Below, piece after piece: positions 1 to 8,919 of a stretch of DNA of 64,000 nt (its first letter is position 1; the number at the start of each line of letters is the position of its first letter). Source of the DNA: Streptomyces sp. R33. GTDB taxonomy: Bacteria; Actinomycetota; Actinomycetes; Streptomycetales; Streptomycetaceae. The notes below the pieces were generated by a model. The model had not been told where the DNA came from and made no database searches. It was given only the letters and a program-made list of their open reading frames with translations. Both the position numbers and the translations under genes were made by a program. Location: positions 6,933,501 through 6,997,500 of the forward strand of contig NZ_CP165727.1 of the NCBI RefSeq assembly GCF_041200175.1, given 5' to 3'.

Positions 1-56
1 ATCTGTCGTAGCCCGACAGGCCCCGGAGTCCGTGCCCGATGAGGCAGGAGGACCCG

Positions 57-1199
57 GTGGCGAACCACGCCGCGAACGCACCGCACGACGCCGTCGGCGG
101 TGCCGATGCCGACGCGCAGGCCATGCGCCGCGCCATCGAGCTCGCCGCCCGCGGCCTCGGCTCCACCAGCCCCAACCCGGTCGTCGGCTGCGTCGTCACG
201 GACGGCGCGGGCACCGTCGTCGGCGAGGGCTGGCACGAGCGGGCCGGGGGCCCGCACGCCGAGGTGCACGCCCTGCGCGCGGCAGGCGAGGCAGCCCGCG
301 GCGGCACCGCCTACGTCACCCTCGAACCCTGCAACCACACCGGTCGCACGGGGCCCTGCGCCCAGGCGCTCGCCGAGGCCGGCGTCACCCGCGTGGTCTA
401 CGCCGTCGCAGACCCGAACCCGCAGGCCAGCGGCGGCGCCGACACCCTGCGCGCTGCCGGGATCAAGGCCGAGGGCGGGCTCCTGGAGGCCGAGGCCGCC
501 GCGGGCAACGCCGCCTGGCTCACCTCCGTACGCCTCGGCCGCCCGCACGTGACCTGGAAGTACGCGGCCACCCTCGACGGCCGCAGCGCCGCCGCGGACG
601 GCAGCAGCCGCTGGATCACCGGCCCGGAGTCCCGCGCCGACGTCCACCGGCTGCGCGCCGAGGCCGACGCCGTCCTCGTGGGCGGCGGCACCCTGCGCGA
701 GGACGACCCGCACCTGGCCGTACGCGACATCGAGGGCGCCACCCAGCCGCTGCGCGTCGCCCTCGACACCCGCGCCGGCCTCCTGCCGACCGCCCGCATC
801 CTCGACGACGCCGCACCCACGCTGCTCGTCACCGGCGAGGACGCCGACACCCGGCACCTCCCGGGCGTCGAGCTGCTCCGCCTCCCCCTGCACGACGGCC
901 GCATCGCCGTCCACGACCTGCTCGCGCAGCTGCACGCCCGCGGCGTGCGCTCCGTACTCCTCGAAGGCGGCCCCACCCTGGCCGGAGCCTTCCTCGAGGC
1001 CGGAGCCGTCGACCGCGTCATCGGCTACCTCGCCCCGGCCCTCCTCGGCTCCGGCCCCGTCGCCCTCGCCGACGCCGGCATCACGAACATCGCCCACGCG
1101 GTACGCCTCGACATCACCGAGGCCGTCCGCGTCGGCACCGATCTCCGCATCACCGCAGTCCCCCAAGCCACCCCCACCACCGCCCCCAAGGAGCACTGA
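57..1199 (+). CDS. ribD: Bifunctional diaminohydroxyphosphoribosylaminopyrimidine deaminase / reductase RibD
   Basis: RibD carries out the second and third steps of riboflavin synthesis: it deaminates the GTP-derived pyrimidine and then reduces the ribosyl side chain with NADPH. The N-terminal cytidine-deaminase-like domain shows the zinc site: a HAE motif near residue 67 and two cysteines near 92 and 101 within PCNHTGRTGPC. The C-terminal half is the dihydrofolate-reductase-like domain (TWKYAATLDGR, then a GG-containing nucleotide loop). I chose the GTP at 57 because AGGAGG lies five bases upstream; an in-frame ATG at 39 is the alternative. The gene heads a tightly packed rib operon and its TGA directly abuts the ribE start. 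The operon promoter, and any FMN riboswitch, would lie before the window. Confidence 0.95.
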   Translation: MANHAANAPHDAVGGADADAQAMRRAIELAARGLGSTSPNPVVGCVVTDGAGTVVGEGWHERAGGPHAEVHALRAAGEAARGGTAYVTLEPCNHTGRTGPCAQALAEAGVTRVVYAVADPNPQASGGADTLRAAGIKAEGGLLEAEAAAGNAAWLTSVRLGRPHVTWKYAATLDGRSAAADGSSRWITGPESRADVHRLRAEADAVLVGGGTLREDDPHLAVRDIEGATQPLRVALDTRAGLLPTARILDDAAPTLLVTGEDADTRHLPGVELLRLPLHDGRIAVHDLLAQLHARGVRSVLLEGGPTLAGAFLEAGAVDRVIGYLAPALLGSGPVALADAGITNIAHAVRLDITEAVRVGTDLRITAVPQATPTTAPKEH

Positions 1200-1832
1200 G
1201 TGTTCACCGGAATCGTCGAAGAACTGGGCGAGGTCACCGCCGTCGAGCAGCTCGCCGAGGCCTCCCGCTTCCGCCTGCGCGGCCCCGTCGTCACCGACGG
1301 CGCCAAGCACGGCGACTCCATCGCCGTCAACGGCGTCTGCCTGACCGTCGTGGAGAGCGCCGACGGCGAGTTCACCGCCGACGTCATGCAGGAGACCCTG
1401 AACCGCTCCAGCCTCGGCACCCTCCACCCGGGCTCCCGCGTCAACCTGGAGCGCCCGATGGCCCTCGGCGGACGGCTCGGCGGACACCTGGTCCAGGGGC
1501 ACGTGGACGGCACCGGCGAGATCCTTTCCCGGACGCCCTCCGAGCACTGGGAGATCGTCAAGGTCGCGCTCCCCGCGCACCTGTCCCGGTACGTCGTGGA
1601 GAAGGGCTCCATCACGGTCGACGGCGTCAGCCTCACCGTGGTCGAAGCCGCCGCCGACTGGTTCACCATCAGCCTCATCCCCACCACCCTCGCGCTGACC
1701 ACGCTCGGCATCAAGCAGCCCGGCGACCCGGTCAACCTCGAGGTCGACGTCCTCGCGAAGTACGTCGAGCGCCTGATGGCCGCAGGCAGCCTCCGAACTG
1801 ACCCGCTGACCGCCAAGGAGGAGCAGCAGTGA
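1200..1832 (+). CDS. ribE: Riboflavin synthase alpha chain
   Basis: This enzyme dismutates two molecules of 6,7-dimethyl-8-ribityllumazine to riboflavin, the last step of the pathway. The protein opens with the hallmark MFTGIVEELG and consists of two homologous lumazine-binding barrels (roughly residues 1-95 and 96-195). Each barrel has a VNGVCLTV/VDGVSLTV-type motif, and GHLVQGHVDG marks the domain junction. The length of 210 residues is normal. The GTG start immediately follows the ribD stop with AAGGAG just upstream, so translation is probably coupled. The stop overlaps the ribM start as GTGA. Confidence 0.96.
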   Translation: MFTGIVEELGEVTAVEQLAEASRFRLRGPVVTDGAKHGDSIAVNGVCLTVVESADGEFTADVMQETLNRSSLGTLHPGSRVNLERPMALGGRLGGHLVQGHVDGTGEILSRTPSEHWEIVKVALPAHLSRYVVEKGSITVDGVSLTVVEAAADWFTISLIPTTLALTTLGIKQPGDPVNLEVDVLAKYVERLMAAGSLRTDPLTAKEEQQ

Positions 1833-2482
1833 CCGCCCTGACCTGGCTCAACGCGGAGGCCTTCACGGTCTTCGGCCAGAAGGTCATCTGGTCCGACATG
1901 ATCGGCAACCTGATGGGCCTGGCCGCCCTCGCCCTCGGCTGGCGCCGCTCCATATGGACCTGGCCCGCCCAGCTCCTGTCCGGCCTGATCCTCATAGCCG
2001 CCTACGCCTCCGCCCACCTCGCCGGCGGCGTCGGCAAGCAGCTCCTCGTCATCGGCGTGGCCGCATGGGGCTGGCGCGCCTGGCAGCTCGGCCGCAAGCA
2101 GGCCCAGGACGGCACCCTCGCCGTGCGCACCGCGACCTGGACCGAGCGCGGGCTGCTCCTCGCCGGAGCGGCCCTCGGCACCCTCGCCGTCGGCGGCCTG
2201 TTCACGCTCTTCCCGGACCTGTCCTGGAGCCCGTGGGCCGACGCCTACATCTTCGTCGGCACGATCGTCGCGATGGTCGCCCAGGCGCGCGGCCTGGTCG
2301 AGTTCTGGTTCGCCTGGCTCCTCGTCGACCTGGTCGGCGTCCCGCTCGCCTTCACCAACGGACTGGCCTTCTCCGGCCTCGTCTACGTCGTCTACTTCGC
2401 GCTCGTCCTGTGGGGCGCCCACGACTGGTACCAGCGCTCGCGCACCACCCCCGCCCCGGCCCTGGAAGGAGCAACGGCATGA
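1829..2482 (+). CDS. ribM: Riboflavin importer RibM, PnuC family
   Basis: This 217-residue membrane protein has about seven hydrophobic segments and the tryptophan-rich look of PnuC-type vitamin transporters (for example WGWRAWQLG and ETGL-like loops). Within an actinobacterial rib operon, between ribE and ribBA, this matches RibM, known from other Streptomyces as a riboflavin uptake protein in the cytoplasmic membrane. The GTG start overlaps the ribE stop and the TGA overlaps the ribBA ATG, so the three genes are translationally coupled. The substrate is inferred from family and position; a nicotinamide-riboside carrier is the less likely alternative. Confidence 0.88.
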   Translation: MTALTWLNAEAFTVFGQKVIWSDMIGNLMGLAALALGWRRSIWTWPAQLLSGLILIAAYASAHLAGGVGKQLLVIGVAAWGWRAWQLGRKQAQDGTLAVRTATWTERGLLLAGAALGTLAVGGLFTLFPDLSWSPWADAYIFVGTIVAMVAQARGLVEFWFAWLLVDLVGVPLAFTNGLAFSGLVYVVYFALVLWGAHDWYQRSRTTPAPALEGATA

Positions 2483-3777
2483 CCACCCTCAAGCCCGTGC
2501 CCGACATCGACGCCGTCCTCGAGACCGTCTTCCGGCTCGACCCCGTCGAGCAGGCCATCCGCGACATCGCGGCCGGCCGGCCGGTCGTCGTCGTCGACGA
2601 CGAGGACCGCGAGAACGAGGGCGACCTCGTCGTCGCCGCCGAGAAGGCCACCCCCGAGATCGTCGCGTTCATGATGAGCGAGTGCCGCGGCCTGATCTGC
2701 GCCCCCATGGAAGGCCCCGAGCTGGAGCGGCTCGAGCTGCCCCAGATGGTCCAGCACAACACCGAGTCGATGAGGACCGCCTTCACCGTCTCCGTCGACG
2801 CGAGCGCCGCCCACGGCGTCACCACCGGCATCTCGGCCGCCGACCGCTCCACCACCCTGCGGATGCTCGCCGACGGGGTCTCCGAGCCCTCCGACTTCGT
2901 GCGCCCCGGCCACGTGTTCCCGCTGCGCGCCAAGCCCGGCGGCGTCCTGGTCCGCAACGGCCACACCGAGGCCGCCGTCGACCTCGCCCGCCTCGCGGGC
3001 CTGCGCCCCGTCGGCGCGATCGTGGAGATCGCCGGCGAGGACGGCGTCATGCTGCGCCTGCCCGAGCTGATCCCCTTCGCCCGCAAGCACGGCCTGACGA
3101 TCATCTCCATCGAGGACCTGATCGCCTACCGCCGCTCCGCCGAGCCCACCGTGCGCCGCGAGGCCACGGTCGCCCTGCCGACCGCCCACGGCGACTTCAC
3201 GGCGTACGGCTACCGCTCCACCGCCGACGGAGTCGAGCACGTCGCCCTCGTCCACGGCGACATCGGCGACGGCCAGGACATCGTGGTCCGCGTCCACTCC
3301 GAGTGCCTGACCGGCGACATCTTCCACTCGCTGCGCTGCGACTGCGGCCCCCAGCTGCATGCCTCCATGGCCCGCATCAAGGACGAGGGCCGCGGCGTGG
3401 TCGTCTACCTGCGCGGCCACGAGGGCCGCGGCATCGGACTGGTGTCCAAGCTGCGCGCGTACGAACTCCAGGAGCGCGGCCGCGACACCCTGGACGCCAA
3501 CCTGGAGCTCGGCCTGCCGGCCGACGCCCGCGACTACGCCGCCGGCGCGCAGATCCTCGCCGACCTCGGCGTCAAGAGCGTCCGGCTGCTGACCAACAAC
3601 CCCGACAAGTCCGCCGCCCTCGTCCGGCACGGCATCGCGGTCAACGACCGGGTGGCCATGCCGATGGAGGCGGGCGAGCACAATCTGCGGTACCTGCGCA
3701 CCAAGCGGGACCGGATGGGCCACGACCTGCCCTGGCTGGAGCAGGCCGCGACCACCTCCGCCTGCGGCAACCAGTAA
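2479..3777 (+). CDS. ribBA: Bifunctional 3,4-dihydroxy-2-butanone-4-phosphate synthase / GTP cyclohydrolase II
   Basis: This 432-residue fusion supplies both precursors of riboflavin. The N-terminal half (to about residue 215) is DHBP synthase, with the acidic metal site in VVVVDDEDRENEGDLV. The C-terminal half is GTP cyclohydrolase II, with its zinc cysteines in SECLTGD and LRCDCGPQL and the GHEGRGIGL loop. The ATG overlaps the ribM TGA by ATGA. A 55-bp gap containing short CACGAA-type repeats separates it from ribH. All key residues appear intact. Confidence 0.96.
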   Translation: MTTLKPVPDIDAVLETVFRLDPVEQAIRDIAAGRPVVVVDDEDRENEGDLVVAAEKATPEIVAFMMSECRGLICAPMEGPELERLELPQMVQHNTESMRTAFTVSVDASAAHGVTTGISAADRSTTLRMLADGVSEPSDFVRPGHVFPLRAKPGGVLVRNGHTEAAVDLARLAGLRPVGAIVEIAGEDGVMLRLPELIPFARKHGLTIISIEDLIAYRRSAEPTVRREATVALPTAHGDFTAYGYRSTADGVEHVALVHGDIGDGQDIVVRVHSECLTGDIFHSLRCDCGPQLHASMARIKDEGRGVVVYLRGHEGRGIGLVSKLRAYELQERGRDTLDANLELGLPADARDYAAGAQILADLGVKSVRLLTNNPDKSAALVRHGIAVNDRVAMPMEAGEHNLRYLRTKRDRMGHDLPWLEQAATTSACGNQ

Positions 3778-3832
3778 GTACGAACCACCACCCGTCAAGC
3801 ACCACGAACCACGAAGCACGAGGAGCACAGCT

Positions 3833-4318
3833 GTGAGCGGCAAGGGCGCACCCGAACTGAGTGTCAGGAACTGCGGAGACCTCCGGGTCGCGGTCATCGC
3901 GGCCCAGTGGCACGAGAAGGTGATGGACGGGCTCGTCGACGGCGCCCTGCGGGCCCTGCACGAGCTGGGGATCGACGAGCCCACCCTGCTCCGCGTCCCG
4001 GGCAGCTTCGAGCTCCCGGTCGTGGCGAAGGTACTCGCCGGTCGCGGTTACGATGCCATCGTCGCCCTCGGAGTCGTCATCCGCGGCGGCACCCCGCACT
4101 TCGACTACGTCTGCCAGGGCGTCACCCAAGGCCTGGTACAGGTGTCGATCGACACCGGAGTCCCCGTCGGCTTCGGTGTTCTGACGTGCGACAACGACGA
4201 GCAGGCGCTGGACCGTGCCGGGCTCGAGGGGTCGAACGAGGACAAGGGGCACGAAGCGGTCATCGCCGCCGTCTCCACCGCTGCGACCCTGCGGTCCGTC
4301 AGCGAACCCTGGCGCTGA
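3833..4318 (+). CDS. ribH: 6,7-dimethyl-8-ribityllumazine synthase
   Basis: RibH condenses the ribityl pyrimidine with dihydroxybutanone phosphate to form lumazine, feeding RibE. The 161-residue protein shows the family pattern: an N-terminal strand leading to AAQWHEKVMDGLV, the VPGSFELP active-site loop, ALGVVIRGGTPHFDYV with the catalytic histidine, and PVGFGVLTCDNDEQA. It starts with GTG after a GAGGAG Shine-Dalgarno. It is the last riboflavin gene, and hisE begins only 35 bases after its stop, probably on the same transcript. Confidence 0.96.
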   Translation: MSGKGAPELSVRNCGDLRVAVIAAQWHEKVMDGLVDGALRALHELGIDEPTLLRVPGSFELPVVAKVLAGRGYDAIVALGVVIRGGTPHFDYVCQGVTQGLVQVSIDTGVPVGFGVLTCDNDEQALDRAGLEGSNEDKGHEAVIAAVSTAATLRSVSEPWR

Positions 4319-4353
4319 GTGGCGGCGGGGGAGCCCGTATTCTGAGGACCATC

Positions 4354-4635
4354 ATGGCGAACACACCCTCCAAGAGCTTCGAAGAGCTCTTCACCGAGCT
4401 CCAGCTCAAGGCCGCCGACGGCGACCCCAGCACCTCCCGCACCGCCGAGCTCGTCGGCAAGGGCGTCCATGCCATCGGCAAGAAGGTCGTCGAGGAGGCC
4501 GCCGAGGTCTGGATGGCCGCCGAGTACGAGAGCAAGGAAGCCGCCGCCGAGGAGATCTCCCAGCTGCTGTACCACGTCCAGGTGATGATGGTCGCCCGCG
4601 GGATCTCCCTCGACGACGTCTACGCGCACCTCTAG
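4354..4635 (+). CDS. hisE: Phosphoribosyl-ATP pyrophosphatase
   Basis: HisE hydrolyses phosphoribosyl-ATP to phosphoribosyl-AMP, the second step of histidine synthesis. At 93 residues it is a typical stand-alone all-alpha MazG-like HisE. The metal-binding signature is visible as KKVVEEAAEVWMAA followed by EEISQLLYHVQVMM. The ATG at 4354 has GAGG six bases upstream. It lies between ribH and hisG. HisE with HisG, away from the main his cluster, is a usual actinobacterial arrangement. Confidence 0.95.
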   Translation: MANTPSKSFEELFTELQLKAADGDPSTSRTAELVGKGVHAIGKKVVEEAAEVWMAAEYESKEAAAEEISQLLYHVQVMMVARGISLDDVYAHL

Positions 4636-4709
4636 GCCGGAGCCCCTCCCGGGCCCCCGCCCGCCGCTTAGCCCACACCTTTCGCAATCCACGCACTGAA
4701 GGAAGCACC

Positions 4710-5558
4710 ATGCTGCGCATCGCCGTCCCCAACAAGGGTTCACTCTCCGGAGCGGCGTCGGCGATGCTCCATGAGGCCGGCTACCGCCAGCGCAAGGAGT
4801 CCAAGGAGCTCGTGGTCCTCGACCCCGAGAACGGGGTGGAGTTCTTCTACCTCCGCCCCAAGGACATCGCGATCTACGTCGCCTCGGGCAAGCTGGACAT
4901 CGGCATCACCGGCCGTGACCTGCTGCTCGACTCCGGCGCCAGCGCGGAGGAGATCCTCCCGCTGAACTTCGGCCGCTCCACCTTCCGCTACGCCACCAAG
5001 CCCGGCACGGCGAAGGGCCCCGAGGACTTCCACGGGATGACGATCGCCACCTCGTACGAGGGAATCGTCGCCAAGCACCTCGCCGAGCAGGGCATCGACG
5101 CCTCGGTCGTGCACCTCGACGGCGCGGTCGAGACCGCCATCCAGCTCGGCGTCGCCCAGGTCATCGCGGACGTCGTCGAGACCGGCACCAGCCTGCGCAA
5201 CGCCGGCCTCGAGGTCATCGGCGAGCCGATCCTCACCTCCGAGGCCGTGGTCATCCGCGGCAACGGCGCCGACGCCGACAACGCGCAGGCCCAGCAGTTC
5301 CTGCGCCGCCTCCAGGGCGTCCTGGTGGCCCGCAGCTACGTGATGATGGACTACGACTGCCGCGCCGAGCACCTCGAGCGCGCGGTCGCCCTCACCCCGG
5401 GGCTGGAGTCGCCGACCGTCTCCCCGCTGCACAACGAGGGCTGGGTCGCCGTCCGCGCGATGGTCCCGGCCAAGGACGCGCAGCGGATCATGGACGACCT
5501 GTACGAGCTCGGCGCGCGTGCGATCCTCACCACCTCGATCCACGCCTGCCGTCTCTGA
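4710..5558 (+). CDS. hisG: ATP phosphoribosyltransferase, long form
   Basis: HisG joins ATP and phosphoribosyl pyrophosphate in the first, histidine-inhibited step of histidine synthesis. The protein begins MLRIAVPNKGSLSG as in the family, carries the PRPP-binding stretch VIADVVETGTSLRNAGLEV, and has the C-terminal ACT-like regulatory domain (about residues 210-282), marking the long, self-regulated form. The start at 4710 has GAAGGAAG upstream. hisE precedes it by 74 bases. The 282 residues match usual length. Confidence 0.96.
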   Translation: MLRIAVPNKGSLSGAASAMLHEAGYRQRKESKELVVLDPENGVEFFYLRPKDIAIYVASGKLDIGITGRDLLLDSGASAEEILPLNFGRSTFRYATKPGTAKGPEDFHGMTIATSYEGIVAKHLAEQGIDASVVHLDGAVETAIQLGVAQVIADVVETGTSLRNAGLEVIGEPILTSEAVVIRGNGADADNAQAQQFLRRLQGVLVARSYVMMDYDCRAEHLERAVALTPGLESPTVSPLHNEGWVAVRAMVPAKDAQRIMDDLYELGARAILTTSIHACRL

Positions 5559-5600
5559 CCCCTACGTCCTACGCCCCCTGCAGAAGGCATCACCAGCATC

Positions 5601-6065
5601 ATGGCCGAGTCCGCCGCCCAGCCCGCACCGCCCGCCCTGCCGGTCACCTTCCGGCCGACCCGTACCCGGGCCGTCCTGCTGGGCGTCGGGCTCGCCATGT
5701 TCGCCACCATCACGGCGATCGCCCTCCTGCTGGAGAACCTCGGGCCGGGGGAGCGGATGAGCTTCATCTTCACCGCCGTCCTGCTGACCTCCGTACTCGT
5801 CCTGCTCAGCCGCCCCAAGGTGGTCGCGGACGAGGGGGGCGTCACCGTCGTCAACCTGACCAGCACGCGCCGCCTGGAGTGGGCGCAGATCCTGCGCGTG
5901 AACCTGCGCCCGGGCGACCCGTGGGTGTTCCTGGACCTCAGCGACGGCACGAGCCTGCCCGCCCTCGGCATCCAGCCCGGAGTGGCCAGGCAGCAGGCGA
6001 TCGGCGACGCCCGCGCCCTGCGCGCACTCGCCGAGGCCCGGGGCACCGGACCGCACGACCGCTGA
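5601..6065 (+). CDS. PH-domain (bPH2-like) membrane protein
   Basis: This is a 154-residue protein with two hydrophobic segments (about residues 27-48 and 55-73) followed by a cytosolic part. The pattern RLEWAQILRVNLRPGDPWVFLDLSDGTSLPALGI is characteristic of the bacterial PH-like domain in actinobacterial membrane proteins. It follows hisG by 42 bases on the same strand and may be cotranscribed. The Shine-Dalgarno is weak (GAAGG about 14 bases upstream). The function is unknown. Confidence 0.82.
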   Translation: MAESAAQPAPPALPVTFRPTRTRAVLLGVGLAMFATITAIALLLENLGPGERMSFIFTAVLLTSVLVLLSRPKVVADEGGVTVVNLTSTRRLEWAQILRVNLRPGDPWVFLDLSDGTSLPALGIQPGVARQQAIGDARALRALAEARGTGPHDR

Positions 6066-6133
6066 GCCGCGGCCGCGCGGACCTGGAACGGATGTCGAAC
6101 ATCCATCGAACGGCCCCTGAACGGGCCTTGAGC

Positions 6134-6158
6134 GGCTCCCGTACGAAGTACCGGAGCC
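6134..6158 (+). terminator. Stem-loop after the rib-his-PH gene block
   Basis: GGCTCCCGTAC and GTACCGGAGCC form an 11-bp stem with one mismatch and a GAA loop, about 70 bases past the stop of the PH-domain gene. No U-tract follows, as is common in Streptomyces. A second hairpin (6242-6267, CCCCCGG...CCGGGGG) sits closer to the next gene. The rest of the 287-bp gap presumably carries the promoter of the CNNM pair. Confidence 0.5.
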
Positions 6159-6352
6159 ACACCCGACCGCTGCGTCCCATTGCGGCGGCGATCTCAGTGA
6201 CTACCCTGGTGGCGGGGCGCACCCGTGCGCCCTCCCACCGGCCCCCGGGACCCCGAGGTCCGGGGGAACCTGCGACTTGAGGAGTGACTCCCTCCAGCAA
6301 TGGACGGATCGTCCGGTAGTACCCGCGCCGCCCTCCCCACGGAGGCGGCGGC

Positions 6353-7813
6353 ATGACCATCCCGCTACTCCTGCTCGTGGCGGCATTCGCCCTGATCCTC
6401 GCCAACGGCTTCTTCGTGGCGGCCGAGTTCGGCCTCGTCACCGTGGAACGACCCGAGGCCGAACGCGCCGCAGCCGACGGCGACCGCCGTGCCCGCACGG
6501 TGGTCGAGGCCCTGCGGGAGCTGTCCTTCCAGCTCTCCGGCACCCAGCTCGGCATCACCATCACCTCCCTCGTGGTCGGCATGCTGGCCGAACCGGCCCT
6601 CGCCGGACTGCTGGCCGGGCCGCTCGCGGCGACCGGCCTGCCCGCGGGAGCCGTCTCCGGCATCGCCGTCTTCATCGGCATGCTGCTCGCCTCCGCCGTC
6701 CAGATGGTCGTCGGCGAGCTCGTCCCGAAGAACTGGGCGGTCTCCCGGCCGCTGCAGGTGGCCCGGTTCGTGGCCGGCCCGCAGCAGGTCTTCTCGAGGG
6801 CCTTCCGGCCGGTCATCGCAGGCCTCAACGCCGTCGCCAACCGCCTCGTGCGGGCGCTCGGCGTGGAACCCGCCGAGGAGATGGCCTCCGCCCGGACCCC
6901 CGGCGAACTGGTCTCCCTGGTCCGCCATTCGGCCCAGGCCGGCGCCCTCGAACAGGACACCGCCGACCTCTTCGTACGGACCCTCTCGCTGGGCGAGCTC
7001 ACGGCCCAGCACGTCATGACCCCCCGGGTGAAGGTCAGCGCCCTCCAGCACACGGCCACCGCGGCCGACGTGCTCAACCTGACGCGCGCCACCGGGCTGT
7101 CCCGGTTCCCGGTCTACCGGGAGCGCATCGACGAGGTCACCGGTGTCGTCCACCTCAAGGACGCCCTCGCCGTGCCCGAGTCCGAGCGCGCCCGCACCAC
7201 CGTCAGCCGGATCTGCGTCGCCCCGCTGCTGGTGCCCGGCTCGCTGCCGGTGCAGCCGCTGCTGGAGCGGCTGCGCAGCGAGCAGCCGATGGCCGTGGTC
7301 GTCGACGAGTACGGCGGCACCGCCGGGGTCGTCACCCTGGAGGACATCGTGGAGGAGCTCGTCGGCGAGGTCCGCGACGAGCACGACCTCGCCGAGGACG
7401 AGGGCCCCGAACTGGCCGCCGTGCCCGCCGAGGACGGCCGCCCCTCCTGGGAGGCCGACGGCAGCTGCCGGGTGCAGACCCTGCGCCGGATAGGCCTGGA
7501 GGTGCCCGAAGGCCCGTACGAGACCGTCGCCGGTCTCGTCGCCGACCTGCTCGGGCGGATCCCCGCCCCCGGGGACCGCGCCGAACTGCCCGGCTGGAGG
7601 CTGTCCGTCCGCCAGGTCGGCCGCAACCGCGCCGAACGCGTCCGGCTGGTCCGGCTGGGTACCGTCCCCGCCTCCGCCCACGGGACCGGCCCCGAGGCCG
7701 CCCGCGCCACCGTCCGGATCGACGCCGCAGGCGTACGCACCGGGCCCGGCCGGCAGGCCTCCCCGGACGTCCGGTCGCCGCAGCCGGCCCAGCTGGAAGG
7801 CGCCGGCCGATGA
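6353..7813 (+). CDS. CNNM/CorC-HlyC family membrane protein (first of pair)
   Basis: This 486-residue protein has an N-terminal DUF21/CNNM transmembrane domain (about residues 1-200, opening with ANGFFVAAEFGLVTV and containing VGELVPKNWA). Two CBS domains follow (about 215-340, including VVVDEYGGTAGVVTLEDIVEELVGE as their end), then a CorC/HlyC domain (about 360-440). The family is linked to magnesium or cobalt efflux; the old label hemolysin is misleading. The ATG has GGAGG seven bases upstream. Its TGA overlaps the next ATG, so the two homologues are coupled and may form a heteromer. About 45 residues at the C-terminus are unconserved. Confidence 0.9.
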   Translation: MTIPLLLLVAAFALILANGFFVAAEFGLVTVERPEAERAAADGDRRARTVVEALRELSFQLSGTQLGITITSLVVGMLAEPALAGLLAGPLAATGLPAGAVSGIAVFIGMLLASAVQMVVGELVPKNWAVSRPLQVARFVAGPQQVFSRAFRPVIAGLNAVANRLVRALGVEPAEEMASARTPGELVSLVRHSAQAGALEQDTADLFVRTLSLGELTAQHVMTPRVKVSALQHTATAADVLNLTRATGLSRFPVYRERIDEVTGVVHLKDALAVPESERARTTVSRICVAPLLVPGSLPVQPLLERLRSEQPMAVVVDEYGGTAGVVTLEDIVEELVGEVRDEHDLAEDEGPELAAVPAEDGRPSWEADGSCRVQTLRRIGLEVPEGPYETVAGLVADLLGRIPAPGDRAELPGWRLSVRQVGRNRAERVRLVRLGTVPASAHGTGPEAARATVRIDAAGVRTGPGRQASPDVRSPQPAQLEGAGR

Positions 7814-8883
7814 ATGCCCTCCAACTGCTCTTCGCCCTGCTCCTGGTCCTGGCCAACGGTTTCTTCGTCGGCGCCGAGTTCGCGCTCGTCTCCGTACGGC
7901 GCAGCCAGATCGAGCCGCTGGCCAAGGAGTCCAAGCGGGCCCGCCAGGTGCTCCACGGCCTGGAGAACCTGCCGCGGATGATGGCCGCGGCCCAGTTCGG
8001 CATCACCGTCTGCTCCCTGACCCTCGGCGCGGTCGCCGAGCCGACGATGGCCCGCCTGCTGGAGCCGCTCTTCCACGCGGCGCACGTCCCGCAGGGCGTG
8101 ATCCACCCGCTCGGCTACGCGGTGGCGCTCGCCGCCGTCGTCTTCCTGCACCTGGTCATCGGCGAGATGGTGCCGAAGAACCTCGCCATGGCCGCGCCCG
8201 AGAAGACCGCCCTCTGGTTCAGCCCGGGCCTGGTGGCGTTCGCCCGGCTGTGCGGCCCCGTCACCACCGCGCTTGGCTCCTGCGCGCACCTGGTGCTGCG
8301 CCTCTTCAAGGTGGAGCCCAAGGACGAGGTCGAGGCCGTCTACACCAGCGCCCAGCTCGGCCGGCTCGTCGAGGACTCCCGGCAGGCCGGGCTCCTGGAG
8401 CCGGGCGAGCAGGAGCGCCTGGAGGATGCCCTGGAGCTGGGCAGCCGCCCGGTCACCGACGTCCTGCTCTCCCGGGAGCGGCTCGTCACGGTCGGCCCCT
8501 CGGCGACCCCGCGGCAGATCGAGCAGCTGACGGTCCGCACCGGCTACTCCCGCTTCCCCGTCCGCTCCGAGAACGGCGCCTTCATGGGCTACCTGCACGT
8601 CAAGGACGTGCTGGACGTCGAGGACCGGGAGCGGGCCGTACCCCAGCGGGTCTGGCGCCGCATGCCCACCCTGTCCGCCACCCTCCCGCTGGACGACGCG
8701 CTCAGCGTCATGCGCCGGGACGCCACCCATCTGGCCCAGGTCGCCGACCCGGCCGGGCGGGTGCTGGGCCTCGTCGCCCTGGAGGACGTACTGGAGATGC
8801 TCGTCGGCGAGGTGCGCGACCCCGCGCACCGCATCCCGGCCCGCCGGACCGGCCCCCGCGCGACCAGCACCGCCGGAGTGTGA
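7810..8883 (+). CDS. CNNM/CorC-HlyC family membrane protein (second of pair)
   Basis: This 357-residue paralogue of the preceding gene has a DUF21 domain (ANGFFVGAEFALVSV; VIGEMVPKNLAMAAPEKTA) and two CBS domains (about residues 200-340, VLGLVALEDVLEMLVGEV). It stops shortly after, so the CorC/HlyC C-terminal domain of its partner is missing. That long/short pairing is common in actinobacteria. It starts by ATGA overlap. The ion specificity cannot be read from sequence. Confidence 0.9.
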   Translation: MNALQLLFALLLVLANGFFVGAEFALVSVRRSQIEPLAKESKRARQVLHGLENLPRMMAAAQFGITVCSLTLGAVAEPTMARLLEPLFHAAHVPQGVIHPLGYAVALAAVVFLHLVIGEMVPKNLAMAAPEKTALWFSPGLVAFARLCGPVTTALGSCAHLVLRLFKVEPKDEVEAVYTSAQLGRLVEDSRQAGLLEPGEQERLEDALELGSRPVTDVLLSRERLVTVGPSATPRQIEQLTVRTGYSRFPVRSENGAFMGYLHVKDVLDVEDRERAVPQRVWRRMPTLSATLPLDDALSVMRRDATHLAQVADPAGRVLGLVALEDVLEMLVGEVRDPAHRIPARRTGPRATSTAGV

Positions 8884-8891
8884 GGCACGGG

Positions 8892-8915
8892 GTGCCGGGG
8901 CTCCGGCCCCGGCAC
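8892..8915. terminator. Bidirectional hairpin between convergent genes
   Basis: A perfect 10-bp stem GTGCCGGGGC/GCCCCGGCAC with a four-base TCCG loop fills the 36-bp gap between the CNNM gene and the convergent AAA ATPase gene, and can serve both. Confidence 0.7.
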
Positions 8916-8919
8916 TCCG

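Noticed and set aside
1..56. Possible 3' end of an FMN riboswitch ahead of ribD
   Set aside because: Such an element is expected for the operon, but the few bases present do not show its conserved end; it would lie mostly outside the window.
6091..6103. GATGT-CGA-ACATC palindrome, considered as a LexA-type SOS box
   Set aside because: It does not fit the CGAAC-N4-GTTCG pattern, and no SOS gene is adjacent.
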